A DNA stretch of 64,000 bases from Caballeronia hypogeia (GTDB taxonomy: Bacteria > Pseudomonadota > Gammaproteobacteria > Burkholderiales > Burkholderiaceae): NCBI RefSeq assembly GCF_001544875.2, contig NZ_FCOA02000005.1, positions 1 to 64,000 of the forward strand. The letters are read 5' to 3'. The position numbers and the translations under genes were made by a program. Positions within the stretch are counted from its first letter, which is position 1; every line of letters starts with the position of its first letter. The notes under the pieces were generated by a model that was not told where the DNA came from, ran no database searches, and saw only the letters and a list, made by a program, of their open reading frames with translations. Shown here piece by piece: positions 9,586 through 18,424 of this stretch.

Positions 9586-10218
9586 CTAGGAACCACCCAT
9601 CTGGCTCGCAGGACGGACCTTCGATACGACCTTCGCCGTGTTCGATTTGCGAGTCGTCGACGCATCCGATGTGGAGGCAGGAGCTTCTTCACTCAGAAAC
9701 TTGGTTCTGTCCTTTGCCGAGGCGAGCCACTTGGGAGCAGGGCCGCGGCCGGTCCACGTCGCCCCGGACTTGGGGTCACGATACTTTGCAGGCAGCGCGC
9801 TCTTTGATTGCACTCCGCGAGCAGGCTTTCCGGCGGACGCGGCGACCGTCTTCACTGCAGACGAGCTAGCAGAGCCATCGATGAGAAACTTCGTGCGGTC
9901 TTTCACGTTCTTAATCCAAGCAGGAGGTCGAGCATGGCCGCTCCACGTCTCGCCGGTTTTCGGATTTTGATACTTTGGAGGCAATCTTCCCTTGGTTGGA
10001 CTCGACGCTTTGGCGCCCCCACTGACGGCAGTGCGACCGCTTCCCTTTGCGTCTCTCTTCGCTTTCGCCTTGGCTTCAATGTCTGCAGTAGTAAGCCCGT
10101 GCTTTAGTATCAACTCGCGTATTTGGTCCACCGCGGCCTGCGCTTGCCTCGCTAGAATCGCCTCCGCCTGCGCTTGGAGCTTCTTCATCCGTGCCTGAAT
10201 TTTGTCGAGAGTAATCAT
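9586..10218 (-). CDS. H-NS family nucleoid protein with two DNA-binding modules
   Basis: From the ATG at 10218 (ribosome-binding site GGAGAA) it has 210 residues; the frame is open back to 10449, but no homology lies there. Residues 1-60 form the helical oligomerisation region. Two copies of the H-NS C-terminal DNA-binding module follow: residues 80-113 (PKYQNPKTGETWSG, then KDRTKFL) and 143-175 (AKYRDPKSGATWTG, then KDRTKFL), joined by a basic Ala/Ser/Lys-rich linker, with another such tail after the second. Ordinary members carry one module in about 100 residues, like the gene at 62143-62463. H-NS proteins silence AT-rich foreign DNA. The two modules could bridge DNA or raise affinity; this is inference. 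It lies next to the SIR2 defence gene. Confidence 0.88.
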   Translation of the reverse strand: MITLDKIQARMKKLQAQAEAILARQAQAAVDQIRELILKHGLTTADIEAKAKAKRDAKGSGRTAVSGGAKASSPTKGRLPPKYQNPKTGETWSGHARPPAWIKNVKDRTKFLIDGSASSSAVKTVAASAGKPARGVQSKSALPAKYRDPKSGATWTGRGPAPKWLASAKDRTKFLSEEAPASTSDASTTRKSNTAKVVSKVRPASQMGGS

Positions 10219-10482
10219 GTTCTTCTCCGTTTGGTCACCCGAAGAACTAATGACATAACCTTCTTCAAAATAGTGCGAGAAGCACTTTTTCCGGAAGGAA
10301 AACTCAATAAGGTTATTTCCGAATTCGAGCGGGAGAGTGTCTGAGGGAGGTGAGCGGTCAAGAACGCGACTAGGATGGGGGTAACGAAATTCCCCCGCGG
10401 TAAATCGCAAAGCGATAGAGAAAGCGGACCCAAACCAGCTCGCACCCAACGGCCATCAGACCCGCCTTCTTCGGCTCAAGAT

Positions 10483-10812
10483 TTATTTGCCAGCATCAGC
10501 CTCACACCCTTTCATGAACGACGTTTTGGCAGCACCGGCGAGGGGCTTGCCGTCTTTGCCCACGGCTTTGCTCGCACATGCGGCTGTGACACTGACCTTA
10601 TTGCCGCTTTCGCATTTCTTGATGAAAGAGGTCTTGGCCGCGCCGGACAGCGGTTTGCCGTTCTTATCGATTGCTTGGGCGTCACAGCTCGAAGTTGCTG
10701 CCGCAGTCGGCGCAGGTTTGGCGGCGGACGTCGCAGCTGGAGCAGACGTTTGGGCGGACGCGATTCCGACCGAGAAGAATGTTGCCACAGTGACTGCAAT
10801 AATCTTGTTCAT
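10483..10812 (-). CDS. PsiF repeat protein, secreted
   Basis: A 109-residue protein starting at the ATG at 10812 with a good ribosome-binding site (CGGAGA); the longer frame to 11109 is not needed. Residues 1-20 are a typical signal peptide, with likely cleavage after IASA. An Ala/Pro/Thr-rich spacer follows, then two PsiF-type repeats, each with a leading Cys, the motif GKPLSGAAKTSF or GKPLAGAAKTSF, and a closing KKC or KGC. PsiF was named as a phosphate-starvation-induced E. coli protein; the molecular role is unknown. The paired cysteines suggest disulfides in the periplasm. It appears monocistronic. Confidence 0.85.
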   Translation of the reverse strand: MNKIIAVTVATFFSVGIASAQTSAPAATSAAKPAPTAAATSSCDAQAIDKNGKPLSGAAKTSFIKKCESGNKVSVTAACASKAVGKDGKPLAGAAKTSFMKGCEADAGK

Positions 10813-11164
10813 ATCTATTCTCCGGGAGAGATAAGGCCGAGCGCCTTGCCTCATTAACGTCCGGCAAGGTGTCACGTTGACGTTAGGCCACAAGAATCGT
10901 CGGTGCGGTGCCGTATCGGCCGAGTTGCCGCGGCTCCGCTTCATAGCCTCATCCAACCGAGGACTCAAGACCGGAGCACAAACGTGCTCCGAATGGGAGC
11001 GAAGCGACAACAAGTAGGGGTTTTCGCTAGCGTCCAAGCGCGGCTTATCAGAACGGCAGAACGGCGCCGTACACGCAAAGATAGAATCGTTCCATGTTCG
11101 CTGTGGCAATTGTCATTAAGACAGATGAGGCGCACCACGCGACGGCCAAGCAAAGGGGGACACC
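10813..11164. other. Intergenic region, no gene seen
   Basis: These 352 bp lie between the divergent PsiF-like and lipoprotein genes and should hold both promoters. No conserved protein, terminator or repeat was recognised. Confidence 0.4.
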
Positions 11165-11464
11165 ATGGTTTTGACGGCGGCAATCCGAGCGCTCATTCTG
11201 ATTTGTCTGACTGCTTTCATATCTGCATGTACGGTCGCGCCTGTCGTCGCGACAAAGAAGCCCACCGAAGGAAGCGCGAGGGTTCGGGCAGAGATAGAAG
11301 CCGCGGTGGCGTCATCAGACTCGGAGCTGACAAAGGACACTTCGGCCTCCAACGGGCGCCGGCAAACAACCGTTCAGTGCGACGCGGTCGGTAGTATGTT
11401 CGTTTGCACGGATGGGCAGGCGATATGTTGGTGGAATCGTCGTACCGGCTACGGGTGCAACTGA
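11165..11464 (+). CDS. Small putative lipoprotein
   Basis: A 99-residue protein. Residues 4-21 form a hydrophobic signal ending in the lipobox ISAC, so Cys22 would be lipidated and the protein anchored in a membrane, most likely the outer one. The mature part is short and polar, with a C-terminal cluster CDAVGSMFVC followed by ICWWNRRTGYGC, whose four cysteines probably form disulfides. A ribosome-binding site (GGGGGACA) precedes the ATG. I do not recognise a named family. The gene stands alone. Confidence 0.65.
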   Translation: MVLTAAIRALILICLTAFISACTVAPVVATKKPTEGSARVRAEIEAAVASSDSELTKDTSASNGRRQTTVQCDAVGSMFVCTDGQAICWWNRRTGYGCN

Positions 11465-12219
11465 AGGCAATTTGCGTCGAGAGGTATATTGCGAATACGC
11501 CGAGATGCCGACCCACAGACGTTCGTCGACCGCCGCTACTTTTATCGCCGACTTTTGAGCAGGCCATTTGGGCGTCGCGGCCGACGGGAGCTTCGAGTGG
11601 TGCGGCGGCACCCCGCTTGGATGAATAACTCGCTCCAGCCTCTACCTGGGGGCGGTCCGGCACAGCCACCCTACGTCGGAGCACATACCGCTGCACCCGC
11701 ATCCGATATAAGCGTGAAGCTCAGGAAGAACCGATACGTTTGGTCGTCGACAGTTATCCGGTTGAGACCGCCTGAGTCAGCTCAAGTAGGTCTTCTGCGA
11801 CCGCCTTTGAAATTGTCCAGCGGGCGACTTTAGACGGAGCTCTCGCTTCTCATCGTATAAAAGCCGCGACCTATCTTTTCAAAAAGAGTTGTCCAAGTTG
11901 GAGAGACTTGTTCAAAAACAAGAAAGAAGTCTCTTTACGGGAAAGGCTCCATCCAGGTGCCGAGCGCTGACAAATCGATTCATGCGAATGTGAGGGCTTT
12001 GGCGCTTCGCACTCTACACGCATACTCGAGCTCAAACGGAAGGACGGGAGGGCACCCCCGTCGTATTTGCGCGAAAGGGATTTCGAATGTCTGTATAAGT
12101 ATGGACGCCTCTTGCCAAGAACGTCCTATCGAGCCTCGCGCACGCCAGACGGGCCACACTTAGAAGCCAGATGTTGTTCGGACACTGAAGCGGATGTGTC
12201 TTTGCCTTGGTCCGTGTTC
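11465..12219. other. Gene-free stretch of about 750 bp
   Basis: No open frame here has convincing protein character. The only structure noticed is the nested inverted repeat at 11902-11934, preceded by an AT-rich stretch with TATAAA near 11858. Confidence 0.4.
11902..11934. repeat. Nested inverted repeat (two alternative hairpins)
   Basis: AGAGACTT at 11902-11909 is the reverse complement of AAGTCTCT at 11927-11934. Between them CTTGTT (11907-11912) pairs with AACAAG (11917-11922) around a CAAA loop. The two stems share bases 11907-11909, so they compete. It could be a protein-binding site or an RNA switch; there is no U-run typical of a terminator. Confidence 0.4.
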
Positions 12220-13524
12220 CTATGGTAGTCGTCGCCGAAGTTCTTGACTAGCGATGTCGTCGATATGTCGGTAGGCGCTGGCCACTTTCTGACTTTCCCG
12301 AAGGTCGATGCCGAAACCGTCGAACGCGTCGCGCCACTGCCTGACGGCTTCCCAGACGTCTGCAATAAGGTCGCACGCGAGTGACATGGACAATTGAAAT
12401 GCGTCCAGCCGGGTCAACGCGTTGTCCAGCGTTGCCAATCGTCCACTCTTCCCGACGCCGAGATGCTGAAAGCGTTCGCTCGCGAGACTCGGCTGCGGAA
12501 GGACATCGTACACCGGGCTTAGACGCCAGCCCTGAAGCTCTGCGTCCCACAAGAAGCCGATATTTCTCAGGTGGTCGTCGTTGTTGCTGACAAAAATATT
12601 GAAAATCATGCGCTTGAACAATTCCGCGACGCCGTCGTAGGCAAGCAGCCTTCGGCAGTACTTCCGCATGCAGGCAGCCACATCCGCGTAGGACATGCTC
12701 CGCGAATCCATCTCGTCACAGCCCACCAAAGTGAGCGCGCTGACGAAGGGGATGCGGTGCTCTCGCGCTCCCTCCGTGGCATGACCTTGGACGAATCGAA
12801 TATCGCCTCTTGGCGTCCTGTCGCCGGGAAGGGACCCAAAGCGGTCGAACCGACGGCTGAGCAGTACGTGGCCGCCACATACGTCAATCAGTCGAATGGA
12901 CGGCACACGGAGCCCAGCCTTGGCGGCAAGACGCAGAGTCGCGTACTCAACCGCTGGAACATCGAACCTGTCGCTGCGGCTCGAGAGCTTGGCAACGTGC
13001 AGCGTCCCATGCTCATCTCTGACGGAGGCTTTCGGCCGAGCTCCACCGAGAGACGCTCCCTGCACATATATGTTGCCAAGACCGGGTGGGACGGGCTGGC
13101 CGCGCTCAATCAGGTCAACAGCCTCCACGAGGTCGGGCAGCGTGTCCCACGAATCTTTGGCTACGAGCGGCGGTGCTGACGCATCGGAACGTACGTCGAG
13201 CGCACCGACGCGGACGCTTCCTGCATGCAAGAGGTATTGAGACTCGGGCAGTCCGTTCAGTGGCGCGCCCAGCTTGGCTTCGATGATTCGGCGACCCCAT
13301 GCGTCGGGCGTGGGAATGGCGCCGAAATAGGGCAGCGGGTTCGCGGGCCGCTGAACCTTGCCGGCAATATCCTTTCTGTTTCCAAGACGCAAGCTCACCG
13401 GGTCGACGTCAGATGCGGTGCTACGCGTCAGATACGTTCGGTCGTATTCGAAATTGGATGAGACCAAATCCGGGACGTCTTCAGTGAGCGCAAGTCGAAG
13501 GCGAGTCTGCGCAGTCGGCGGCAT
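12220..13524 (-). CDS. HipA-like serine/threonine kinase, orphan and short at the N-terminus
   Basis: A 434-residue HipA-family kinase. Visible parts are the N-subdomain end YFGAIPTPDAWGRRII (66-81), the loop GASLGGARPKA with Ser158 at the position of the autophosphorylated serine of E. coli HipA, the catalytic NNDDHLRN (314-321, Asp316 as base) and the metal-binding SPVYD (336-340). HipA toxins phosphorylate translation targets and are neutralised by HipB. Two oddities: there is no HipB-like gene on either side, and the N-terminal coupling domain lacks its first 20-25 residues. An in-frame stop 15 bases before the ATG rules out a longer start. It may be a kinase working without a cognate antitoxin, or the remnant of a three-gene hipBST-like locus. 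Confidence 0.82.
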   Translation of the reverse strand: MPPTAQTRLRLALTEDVPDLVSSNFEYDRTYLTRSTASDVDPVSLRLGNRKDIAGKVQRPANPLPYFGAIPTPDAWGRRIIEAKLGAPLNGLPESQYLLHAGSVRVGALDVRSDASAPPLVAKDSWDTLPDLVEAVDLIERGQPVPPGLGNIYVQGASLGGARPKASVRDEHGTLHVAKLSSRSDRFDVPAVEYATLRLAAKAGLRVPSIRLIDVCGGHVLLSRRFDRFGSLPGDRTPRGDIRFVQGHATEGAREHRIPFVSALTLVGCDEMDSRSMSYADVAACMRKYCRRLLAYDGVAELFKRMIFNIFVSNNDDHLRNIGFLWDAELQGWRLSPVYDVLPQPSLASERFQHLGVGKSGRLATLDNALTRLDAFQLSMSLACDLIADVWEAVRQWRDAFDGFGIDLRESQKVASAYRHIDDIASQELRRRLP

Positions 13525-13625
13525 TCGTGACTCGTTGGCTATGAAGCCGTCGGAACCGACCTATCGCAACGGGTACGGCCTATACGCCTATGCTTCTAGA
13601 GGCCTGTCCGTGAAGCAGAAGCGAA

Positions 13626-13648
13626 GAAGCCCGCACGAAGCGGGCTTC
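13626..13648 (-). terminator. Hairpin after the HU-family gene
   Basis: A perfect 9-bp stem (GAAGCCCGC with GCGGGCTTC) and a 5-base loop lie 22 bp past the HU stop codon. Read on the minus strand, a weak T-rich stretch follows. It separates the HU gene from the HipA-like gene downstream. Confidence 0.6.
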
Positions 13649-13670
13649 TGGGCAACACGCAAAGTGGGCG

Positions 13671-13970
13671 TTAGGCAGCTGCGTCTTTCAACTTCTTGAG
13701 AGCACGCACCTTCAGCTTTACGCTCGCCGGCTTGGCGTCAAACCAGCGGTCTTGACCCGTGAACGGGTCCTTGCCGAAACGCCGCTTCTTGGCTTCCACT
13801 TTCAGCACGTTGATTTTCAGCAGGCCGGAAAGCGTGAACTCGCCGAGGCCCTTCTTGTTCACAGAGCCCAGAATCGTATCCTCGAGCGCTGCCAACACAG
13901 CCTTCGCTTGCTTCGGCTCGACGCCGGCTTGCGCAGCCAGATGAGTGATGAGCGACGCCTTGGTGAACAG
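13671..13970 (-). pseudogene. HU-family DNA-binding protein missing its N-terminus and start
   Basis: The C-terminal 100 or so residues match Burkholderiaceae HU-like proteins: LFTKASLITHLA, an acidic/helical part, KKGLGEFTLSGLLKINV, KKRRFGKDPFTGQDRWF, and KPASVKLKVRALKKLKDA. Such proteins normally have a Lys/Ala-rich N-terminal extension before FTKAS. Here the extension is gone: 18-19 codons before FTKAS the frame enters the 3' end of the thiolase gene, and no ATG exists in frame (only TTG, GTG or CTG). It probably has neither its own promoter nor a normal start and was truncated when the catabolic operon was inserted. Expression by read-through from the thiolase operon is possible. Confidence 0.7.
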
Positions 13971-13999
13971 CGGTGGGACCGAGGGATTCAGCTGGAGGA

Positions 14000-15208
14000 T
14001 TACGCTGCAACGCGCTCGATTGCCATCGCAATGCCTTGGCCCACGCCGATGCACATGGTGCAAAGCGCGAAGCGCCCACCGGTTCGTTCGAGCTGATACG
14101 TGGCCGTTGTAATCAAACGCGCTCCGCTCATGCCGAGCGGGTGCCCCAGGGCAATTGCGCCACCGTTGGGGTTGACTCTCTCGTCATCGGGTTCAAGGCC
14201 GAGCAGGCGCAACGTCGCAATACCTTGGGATGCGAAAGCCTCATTGAGTTCGATGATGTCGAAGTCCGACATCTGCATGCCAAGTTGCGCCAGCAGTTTC
14301 CGAGTAGCCGGCGCCGGGCCGATACCCATGATGCGTGGCGCCACACCCGCGGTTGCCATGCCTAGAATCCGCGCCTTTGACTTCAGGCCGTAACGAGATG
14401 CCGCTTCCGGGCTTGCCAATAGAAGTGCTGCTGCACCGTCATTCACGCCAGATGCATTGCCTGCCGTAACGGTGCCTTCCGGTTTGACGACGCCCTTCAA
14501 TCGGCTGAGCGACTCTATGTTCGTCTCGCGCGGATGCTCGTCTTGACTTACAACCGTCGGTTCGCCTTTCTTCTGAGCGATTGAGACCGGTTCGATTTCA
14601 CTTGCGAAGATGCCATTTGCCTGTGCACTCAGCGCCTTCTGCTGACTGCGAAGAGCAAAACGGTCCTGGTCTTCTCGACTCACGTGGAATTCTTCCGCGA
14701 CGTTCTCAGCCGTCTCGGGCATCGAATCGACACCATACTGATTGCGCATCGCGTTGTTGATGAAGCGCCATCCGATGGTCGTGTCGTAGATTTGGGCGTC
14801 GCGCGAATACGGCGTTGCGCCCTTCGGAATGACGAAGGGTGCGCGACTCATGCTCTCCACTCCACCAGCGATGGCCAGTTGAGTTTCGCCGCATCGGATG
14901 CCTCGTGCGGCTGTGCCCATGGCATCCATGCCTGAGCCGCACAACCGGTTGATGGTGGCGCCAGGCACTGAGTCGGGTAAGCCTGCAAGCAGCGCGCTCA
15001 TGCGGGCCACATTACGGTTGTCTTCACCCGCTTGATTCGCGCATCCGTAGATGACTTCGTCGACTTGGCTCCAGTCGACAGCCGGGTTGCGCTTGATAAG
15101 CGCGCGAATCGGCACCGCGCCCAAGTTGTCGGTGCGTACTGACGACAGAGCGCCGCCATATCTTCCGATGGGCGTGCGAATGGCGTCGCAGATGTACACG
15201 TCTTTCAT
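14000..15208 (-). CDS. Acetyl-CoA acyltransferase, 3-oxoadipyl-CoA thiolase-like
   Basis: A 402-residue thiolase. The nucleophilic cysteine is Cys90 in NRLCGSGMDA; the other catalytic elements are GHPLG with its histidine near residue 352 and CTMCIGVGQG near 383. Sequence style (IYGCANQAGEDNRNVARM, GGAIALGHPLGMSGARL) is closest to PcaF/PaaJ-type 3-oxoadipyl-CoA thiolases, which release acetyl-CoA from a 3-oxo dicarboxylyl-CoA. It starts 15 bp after lhgO in the same direction, so it is the third gene of the glutarate operon. No other beta-ketoadipate gene is nearby, so the substrate may be a related acyl-CoA from lysine or dicarboxylate breakdown. Its last codons overlap the frame of the broken HU gene. 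Confidence 0.88.
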   Translation of the reverse strand: MKDVYICDAIRTPIGRYGGALSSVRTDNLGAVPIRALIKRNPAVDWSQVDEVIYGCANQAGEDNRNVARMSALLAGLPDSVPGATINRLCGSGMDAMGTAARGIRCGETQLAIAGGVESMSRAPFVIPKGATPYSRDAQIYDTTIGWRFINNAMRNQYGVDSMPETAENVAEEFHVSREDQDRFALRSQQKALSAQANGIFASEIEPVSIAQKKGEPTVVSQDEHPRETNIESLSRLKGVVKPEGTVTAGNASGVNDGAAALLLASPEAASRYGLKSKARILGMATAGVAPRIMGIGPAPATRKLLAQLGMQMSDFDIIELNEAFASQGIATLRLLGLEPDDERVNPNGGAIALGHPLGMSGARLITTATYQLERTGGRFALCTMCIGVGQGIAMAIERVAA

Positions 15209-15223
15209 GCGAATTTCCTTCTA

Positions 15224-16489
15224 TTAGGCAACAGATGCGGCGACTGCGGGCACCAATTTGAATTTCCTAGCGAATGCGTCGACGAGATGCTCACCAATCG
15301 GTATAGCCGAGGTCGCTGCGGGCGACGGGGCGTTGCAGACATGCAGACTTCGTTTTGAAGGCTGGATGAGAAAGTCGTGGATGAGCGAGCCGTCGGACGA
15401 CACCGCTTGCGCACGAACGCCGGCGGGGTAAGGTTGGAGGTCGGAAAGTTGCAACTCAGGACAATATTTCTGGCAAAGCTCTAGATAGCCCTTCTTCCAG
15501 AGCGAGTTACGCACTTCTGAGATGCCGGACGGACCATAGGTCTTGAGCATCTTCCAGAATCCACCGAACGACGCCATACCTGCCAAATCAGCGAAATTCA
15601 CATCGCGCCACCTGTAACCCTCGCGCGCCATGGCGAGCACAGCATTCGGGCCGACGGTCACATAACCACCAATCATCCTGGTTAGATGGACACCGAGGAA
15701 TGGCAGCGACGGGTCCGGCACCGGGTAGATGAGGTGCTTGACAATGTCGTTTTTGGATTCGGGCAGGCGATAGTACTCACCCCGGAAGGGTACGATGCGG
15801 AAGTCGGATTCGAGCTTGCACATCTTGGCGAGACGGTCTGCCATCAGGCCGGCACAGACAATCGCGTGCTTTGCCCGGAAGGTTCCGCTTTCCGTGTTCA
15901 CAGTCACACCGTCGTTGTCCTCGCTCATTCCGACCACGCGCTGACCGAGCAAAATGGACACGCCGTTGTCCTGCGCTACGTCCGCCATCGCCCGCGTGAC
16001 AGCCGGGTAATCAGCGATGCCGCTGGACGCAACCCGAATGGCGGCCTCGCCGACAATGCGAGGTTCCGCTGTCGTCAAGTCGCCGTGGTGCAACCATTCC
16101 GGTTGAAGCTTATTCTGCTTGCACCGTTCGAACAGGTCCTTGAGGCGCTTCACTTCGAGTTCGTTGGTCGCAACGATGAGCTTCCCGCATTGCTCGAAGC
16201 GAATGCCGTGTCGACGTGAGAACTCGTAGGTCGCGGCAGCGCCGCGTCGACAGAAGTCAGCCTTCAGGCTGCCAGGCGCGTAGTACACGCCGGCATGAAT
16301 CACGCCGCTGTTGTGGCCGGATTGATGCACTGCGAGAGAGTCTTCCTTTTCGAGCAGGACAACCCTCATCCAGGGGAAGCGCTCGGTCAGTTGCATTGCG
16401 GTGGAGACGCCGACTATTCCACCACCAACGATGATGACATCTGCGTCAGCGCCGCGAAGAGGAATGCAAACAGGGACGCGTGCGTTCAT
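15224..16489 (-). CDS. lhgO: L-2-hydroxyglutarate oxidase
   Basis: An FAD-dependent oxidase or dehydrogenase of 421 residues that converts L-2-hydroxyglutarate to 2-oxoglutarate, passing electrons to the membrane quinone pool in known members. The dinucleotide-binding motif VIIVGGGIVGVST is at about residues 19-31. Other family features are HQSGHNSGVIHAGVYY, where the FAD-contacting histidine lies, and FLGVHLTRMIGG near residue 270. Its start overlaps the glaH stop by four bases (ATGA), which means translational coupling. Together with GlaH it forms the glutarate-to-2-oxoglutarate route known from lysine catabolism in E. coli and Pseudomonas. Confidence 0.93.
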   Translation of the reverse strand: MNARVPVCIPLRGADADVIIVGGGIVGVSTAMQLTERFPWMRVVLLEKEDSLAVHQSGHNSGVIHAGVYYAPGSLKADFCRRGAAATYEFSRRHGIRFEQCGKLIVATNELEVKRLKDLFERCKQNKLQPEWLHHGDLTTAEPRIVGEAAIRVASSGIADYPAVTRAMADVAQDNGVSILLGQRVVGMSEDNDGVTVNTESGTFRAKHAIVCAGLMADRLAKMCKLESDFRIVPFRGEYYRLPESKNDIVKHLIYPVPDPSLPFLGVHLTRMIGGYVTVGPNAVLAMAREGYRWRDVNFADLAGMASFGGFWKMLKTYGPSGISEVRNSLWKKGYLELCQKYCPELQLSDLQPYPAGVRAQAVSSDGSLIHDFLIQPSKRSLHVCNAPSPAATSAIPIGEHLVDAFARKFKLVPAVAASVA

Positions 16490-17406
16490 TTTGCGAAGGT
16501 CCCGCGTTGGCGCATCAATTCGCGGTGCAACTCGGGGTGCTTCTTAAAGGGGGCACGCCCATGGAGCCAGAAGTAGTTGTTTGCTACGACGAGCTCGCCC
16601 GCCGGCAACGAGACTTCCTTCGTGGCAGATGACTTTTCCATCGAGGAGGACATGGCGTGCAGGAACTGCGCCTCAGTGATGGTTCGCGGCTGGACAAACT
16701 GGTCGATGAACGACATCGCAAGACCGAACTCGGAGTGGAAGAAGAGCGGCCGCTCGACCGGAGCGGCGACGTTCTTCGAACCCGGAGCCTTGTACAAAAA
16801 CGGAAGCGCTCCCATCGGGTCCTGCGCGAAATTGTCACGCTCGCTCCAGTCGTCCAGGTGCATCAGGCGCGATTCACCACCGGTGGCATTGACCTCGTCA
16901 AACTTCATCATGAGCAGCCAGTGCGTTTCTTCTTCGACGTAGGTGCCGTCCGTGTGAAGCGTAAAGAGTCGATAAGCCTGACGCAGGTACGAATCGCTCG
17001 AGTCGGTGTCTTTCACGAGAAAGCGTGCGTAGTACGTGCCCGACATTGCGTCATGGTTGCTCGTGCCCAGCAGATGCGCGACGGCAGTGCCGAACTTCAC
17101 GTAATCGTCGCTATCGGTCGTCACGCCCTGGACTCCCACCGTGAAACCGCCGCTGGCTCTGTCCCGTGCGATGTCGCAGATTGTTGTGCCGAACGTGCCA
17201 CCAAGCGCCTGGTCGAGCTCGTGAGCGAGGATGTATCGCATGAAGGGGACGTACTGGAGATTCTGCACGTCGACGCTCTTCACTTTCGCGAAGAATCCAG
17301 CGAGCGCGTCTTCGCTGAGTTCAATCTTACGCAGCCGGCCGTGCTGGGCATGCGGCTGGATGCTGAAAAGCTGATGGGCAGCTTGTGCTTCGAAGGGGGC
17401 ATTCAT
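16486..17406 (-). CDS. glaH: Glutarate 2-hydroxylase (CsiD family)
   Basis: A non-heme Fe(II)/2-oxoglutarate-dependent dioxygenase that turns glutarate into L-2-hydroxyglutarate. The iron ligands are visible as His151 and Asp153 in LHTDGTYVEE and His282 in NNYFWLHGR; the C-terminal arginines in RELMRQRG bind 2-oxoglutarate. About 306 residues from the ATG at 17406, chosen because GGAG lies six bases before it; an ATG four codons upstream (17418) is also possible. It is the first gene of the glaH-lhgO-thiolase operon and is divergent from a LysR gene across about 90 bp, so that regulator is the likely controller. In E. coli the equivalent locus is under CsiR (GntR) instead. Confidence 0.93.
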   Translation of the reverse strand: MNAPFEAQAAHQLFSIQPHAQHGRLRKIELSEDALAGFFAKVKSVDVQNLQYVPFMRYILAHELDQALGGTFGTTICDIARDRASGGFTVGVQGVTTDSDDYVKFGTAVAHLLGTSNHDAMSGTYYARFLVKDTDSSDSYLRQAYRLFTLHTDGTYVEEETHWLLMMKFDEVNATGGESRLMHLDDWSERDNFAQDPMGALPFLYKAPGSKNVAAPVERPLFFHSEFGLAMSFIDQFVQPRTITEAQFLHAMSSSMEKSSATKEVSLPAGELVVANNYFWLHGRAPFKKHPELHRELMRQRGTFAK

Positions 17407-17503
17407 CTCCGACTCCATGTGTTTGTGTAGACGTCATTTCACGCCAACCTGGTGTTCGGATAAACTGGCAAAACTGGATTTTTTAATCGGGAAACACGAA
17501 TAA

Positions 17504-18418
17504 ATGGACAGCCGGCAGCTGAGAGTGTTCGTCGCTCTGGCAGAGGACCTGCACTTCGCGCGGACTGCGGACCGGCTCGGCGTGGCGCAGTCCGTCTTGA
17601 GCGAGCAGTTGAAAAAGCTCGAGACGGACCTCGGCGTCAAACTGCTTAATCGCAATAAGCGCGCAGCCGTCACATTGACCGACGCGGGCGAGCTTCTCCT
17701 TGTGGAAGCGACCATAGCCCTTCGCCAACTGGACCGTGCCGAGGCAGTGGGAAGGCTCGCGGCCCGAGGCGAAGTTGGAAACATCTCGCTGGGGTACGTC
17801 GGCTCCGCGGTGTCTACGGGCGTTCTCCCGGCGGCGCTCAAGACCTTCCGGAAAGCGAATCCGCAGGTCGAGATGCAAATCACCGCGATGGAAACCCCAC
17901 GTCAGCTCGAGAGTCTGCGCGACGGACAACTCGATGTCGGGCTTCTGCGCTCGCGCTCGCAGTACCCGGAGGGGGTTGCGGCGACGGTTGTCATGCGGGA
18001 AGACCTCATGATTGCGCTGTCGGAGGACCATCCGCTCGCGAAATCTTCGTCCATCTCGGCTCGTGAGCTGCGCACTGAGGCGTTCATCGTTCCCCAGTTC
18101 AGCGAGAGCGAGGGGCTGGCAGAGAATCTGGCCAATTTGGGTCGGCGCGGTGGCTTCAATGCGGAGCCGCGGTATCGGGTAGCCGACTTCATGACGGCCC
18201 TGTGCATGACGACTGCTGGCTATGGGGTCGTCCTGGTGCCGCAATCGATGAAATCTTTGGCTCCCGCCGATATCGCCTTTCGAGCCATTGCCGATTTTCG
18301 GGACGAAATTGAGCTGGCGGTCGCGTATCGGACGCGCGAAGTCGCACCATGCGTTAAAAAGTTCGTGGACGCGACCATCGCCCGATTTCCTAAGCAAGCG
18401 ACTGCCCGGCGTCGATAG
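17504..18418 (+). CDS. LysR-family regulator beside the glutarate operon
   Basis: A 304-residue LysR-type regulator. The N-terminal winged helix-turn-helix covers about residues 1-60 (RQLRVFVALAEDLHFARTA, then AQSVLSEQLKKLE), followed by a substrate-binding domain with LGYVGSAVSTGVLP at about 90-103. It is transcribed away from glaH with an 85-98 bp gap, the usual arrangement for a LysR regulator and its target, so glutarate, 2-hydroxyglutarate or a related acid is the likely effector; this is inference. It is convergent with the next LysR gene, the two stops being only 6 bp apart. Confidence 0.9.
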   Translation: MDSRQLRVFVALAEDLHFARTADRLGVAQSVLSEQLKKLETDLGVKLLNRNKRAAVTLTDAGELLLVEATIALRQLDRAEAVGRLAARGEVGNISLGYVGSAVSTGVLPAALKTFRKANPQVEMQITAMETPRQLESLRDGQLDVGLLRSRSQYPEGVAATVVMREDLMIALSEDHPLAKSSSISARELRTEAFIVPQFSESEGLAENLANLGRRGGFNAEPRYRVADFMTALCMTTAGYGVVLVPQSMKSLAPADIAFRAIADFRDEIELAVAYRTREVAPCVKKFVDATIARFPKQATARRR

Positions 18419-18424
18419 CGAAAT

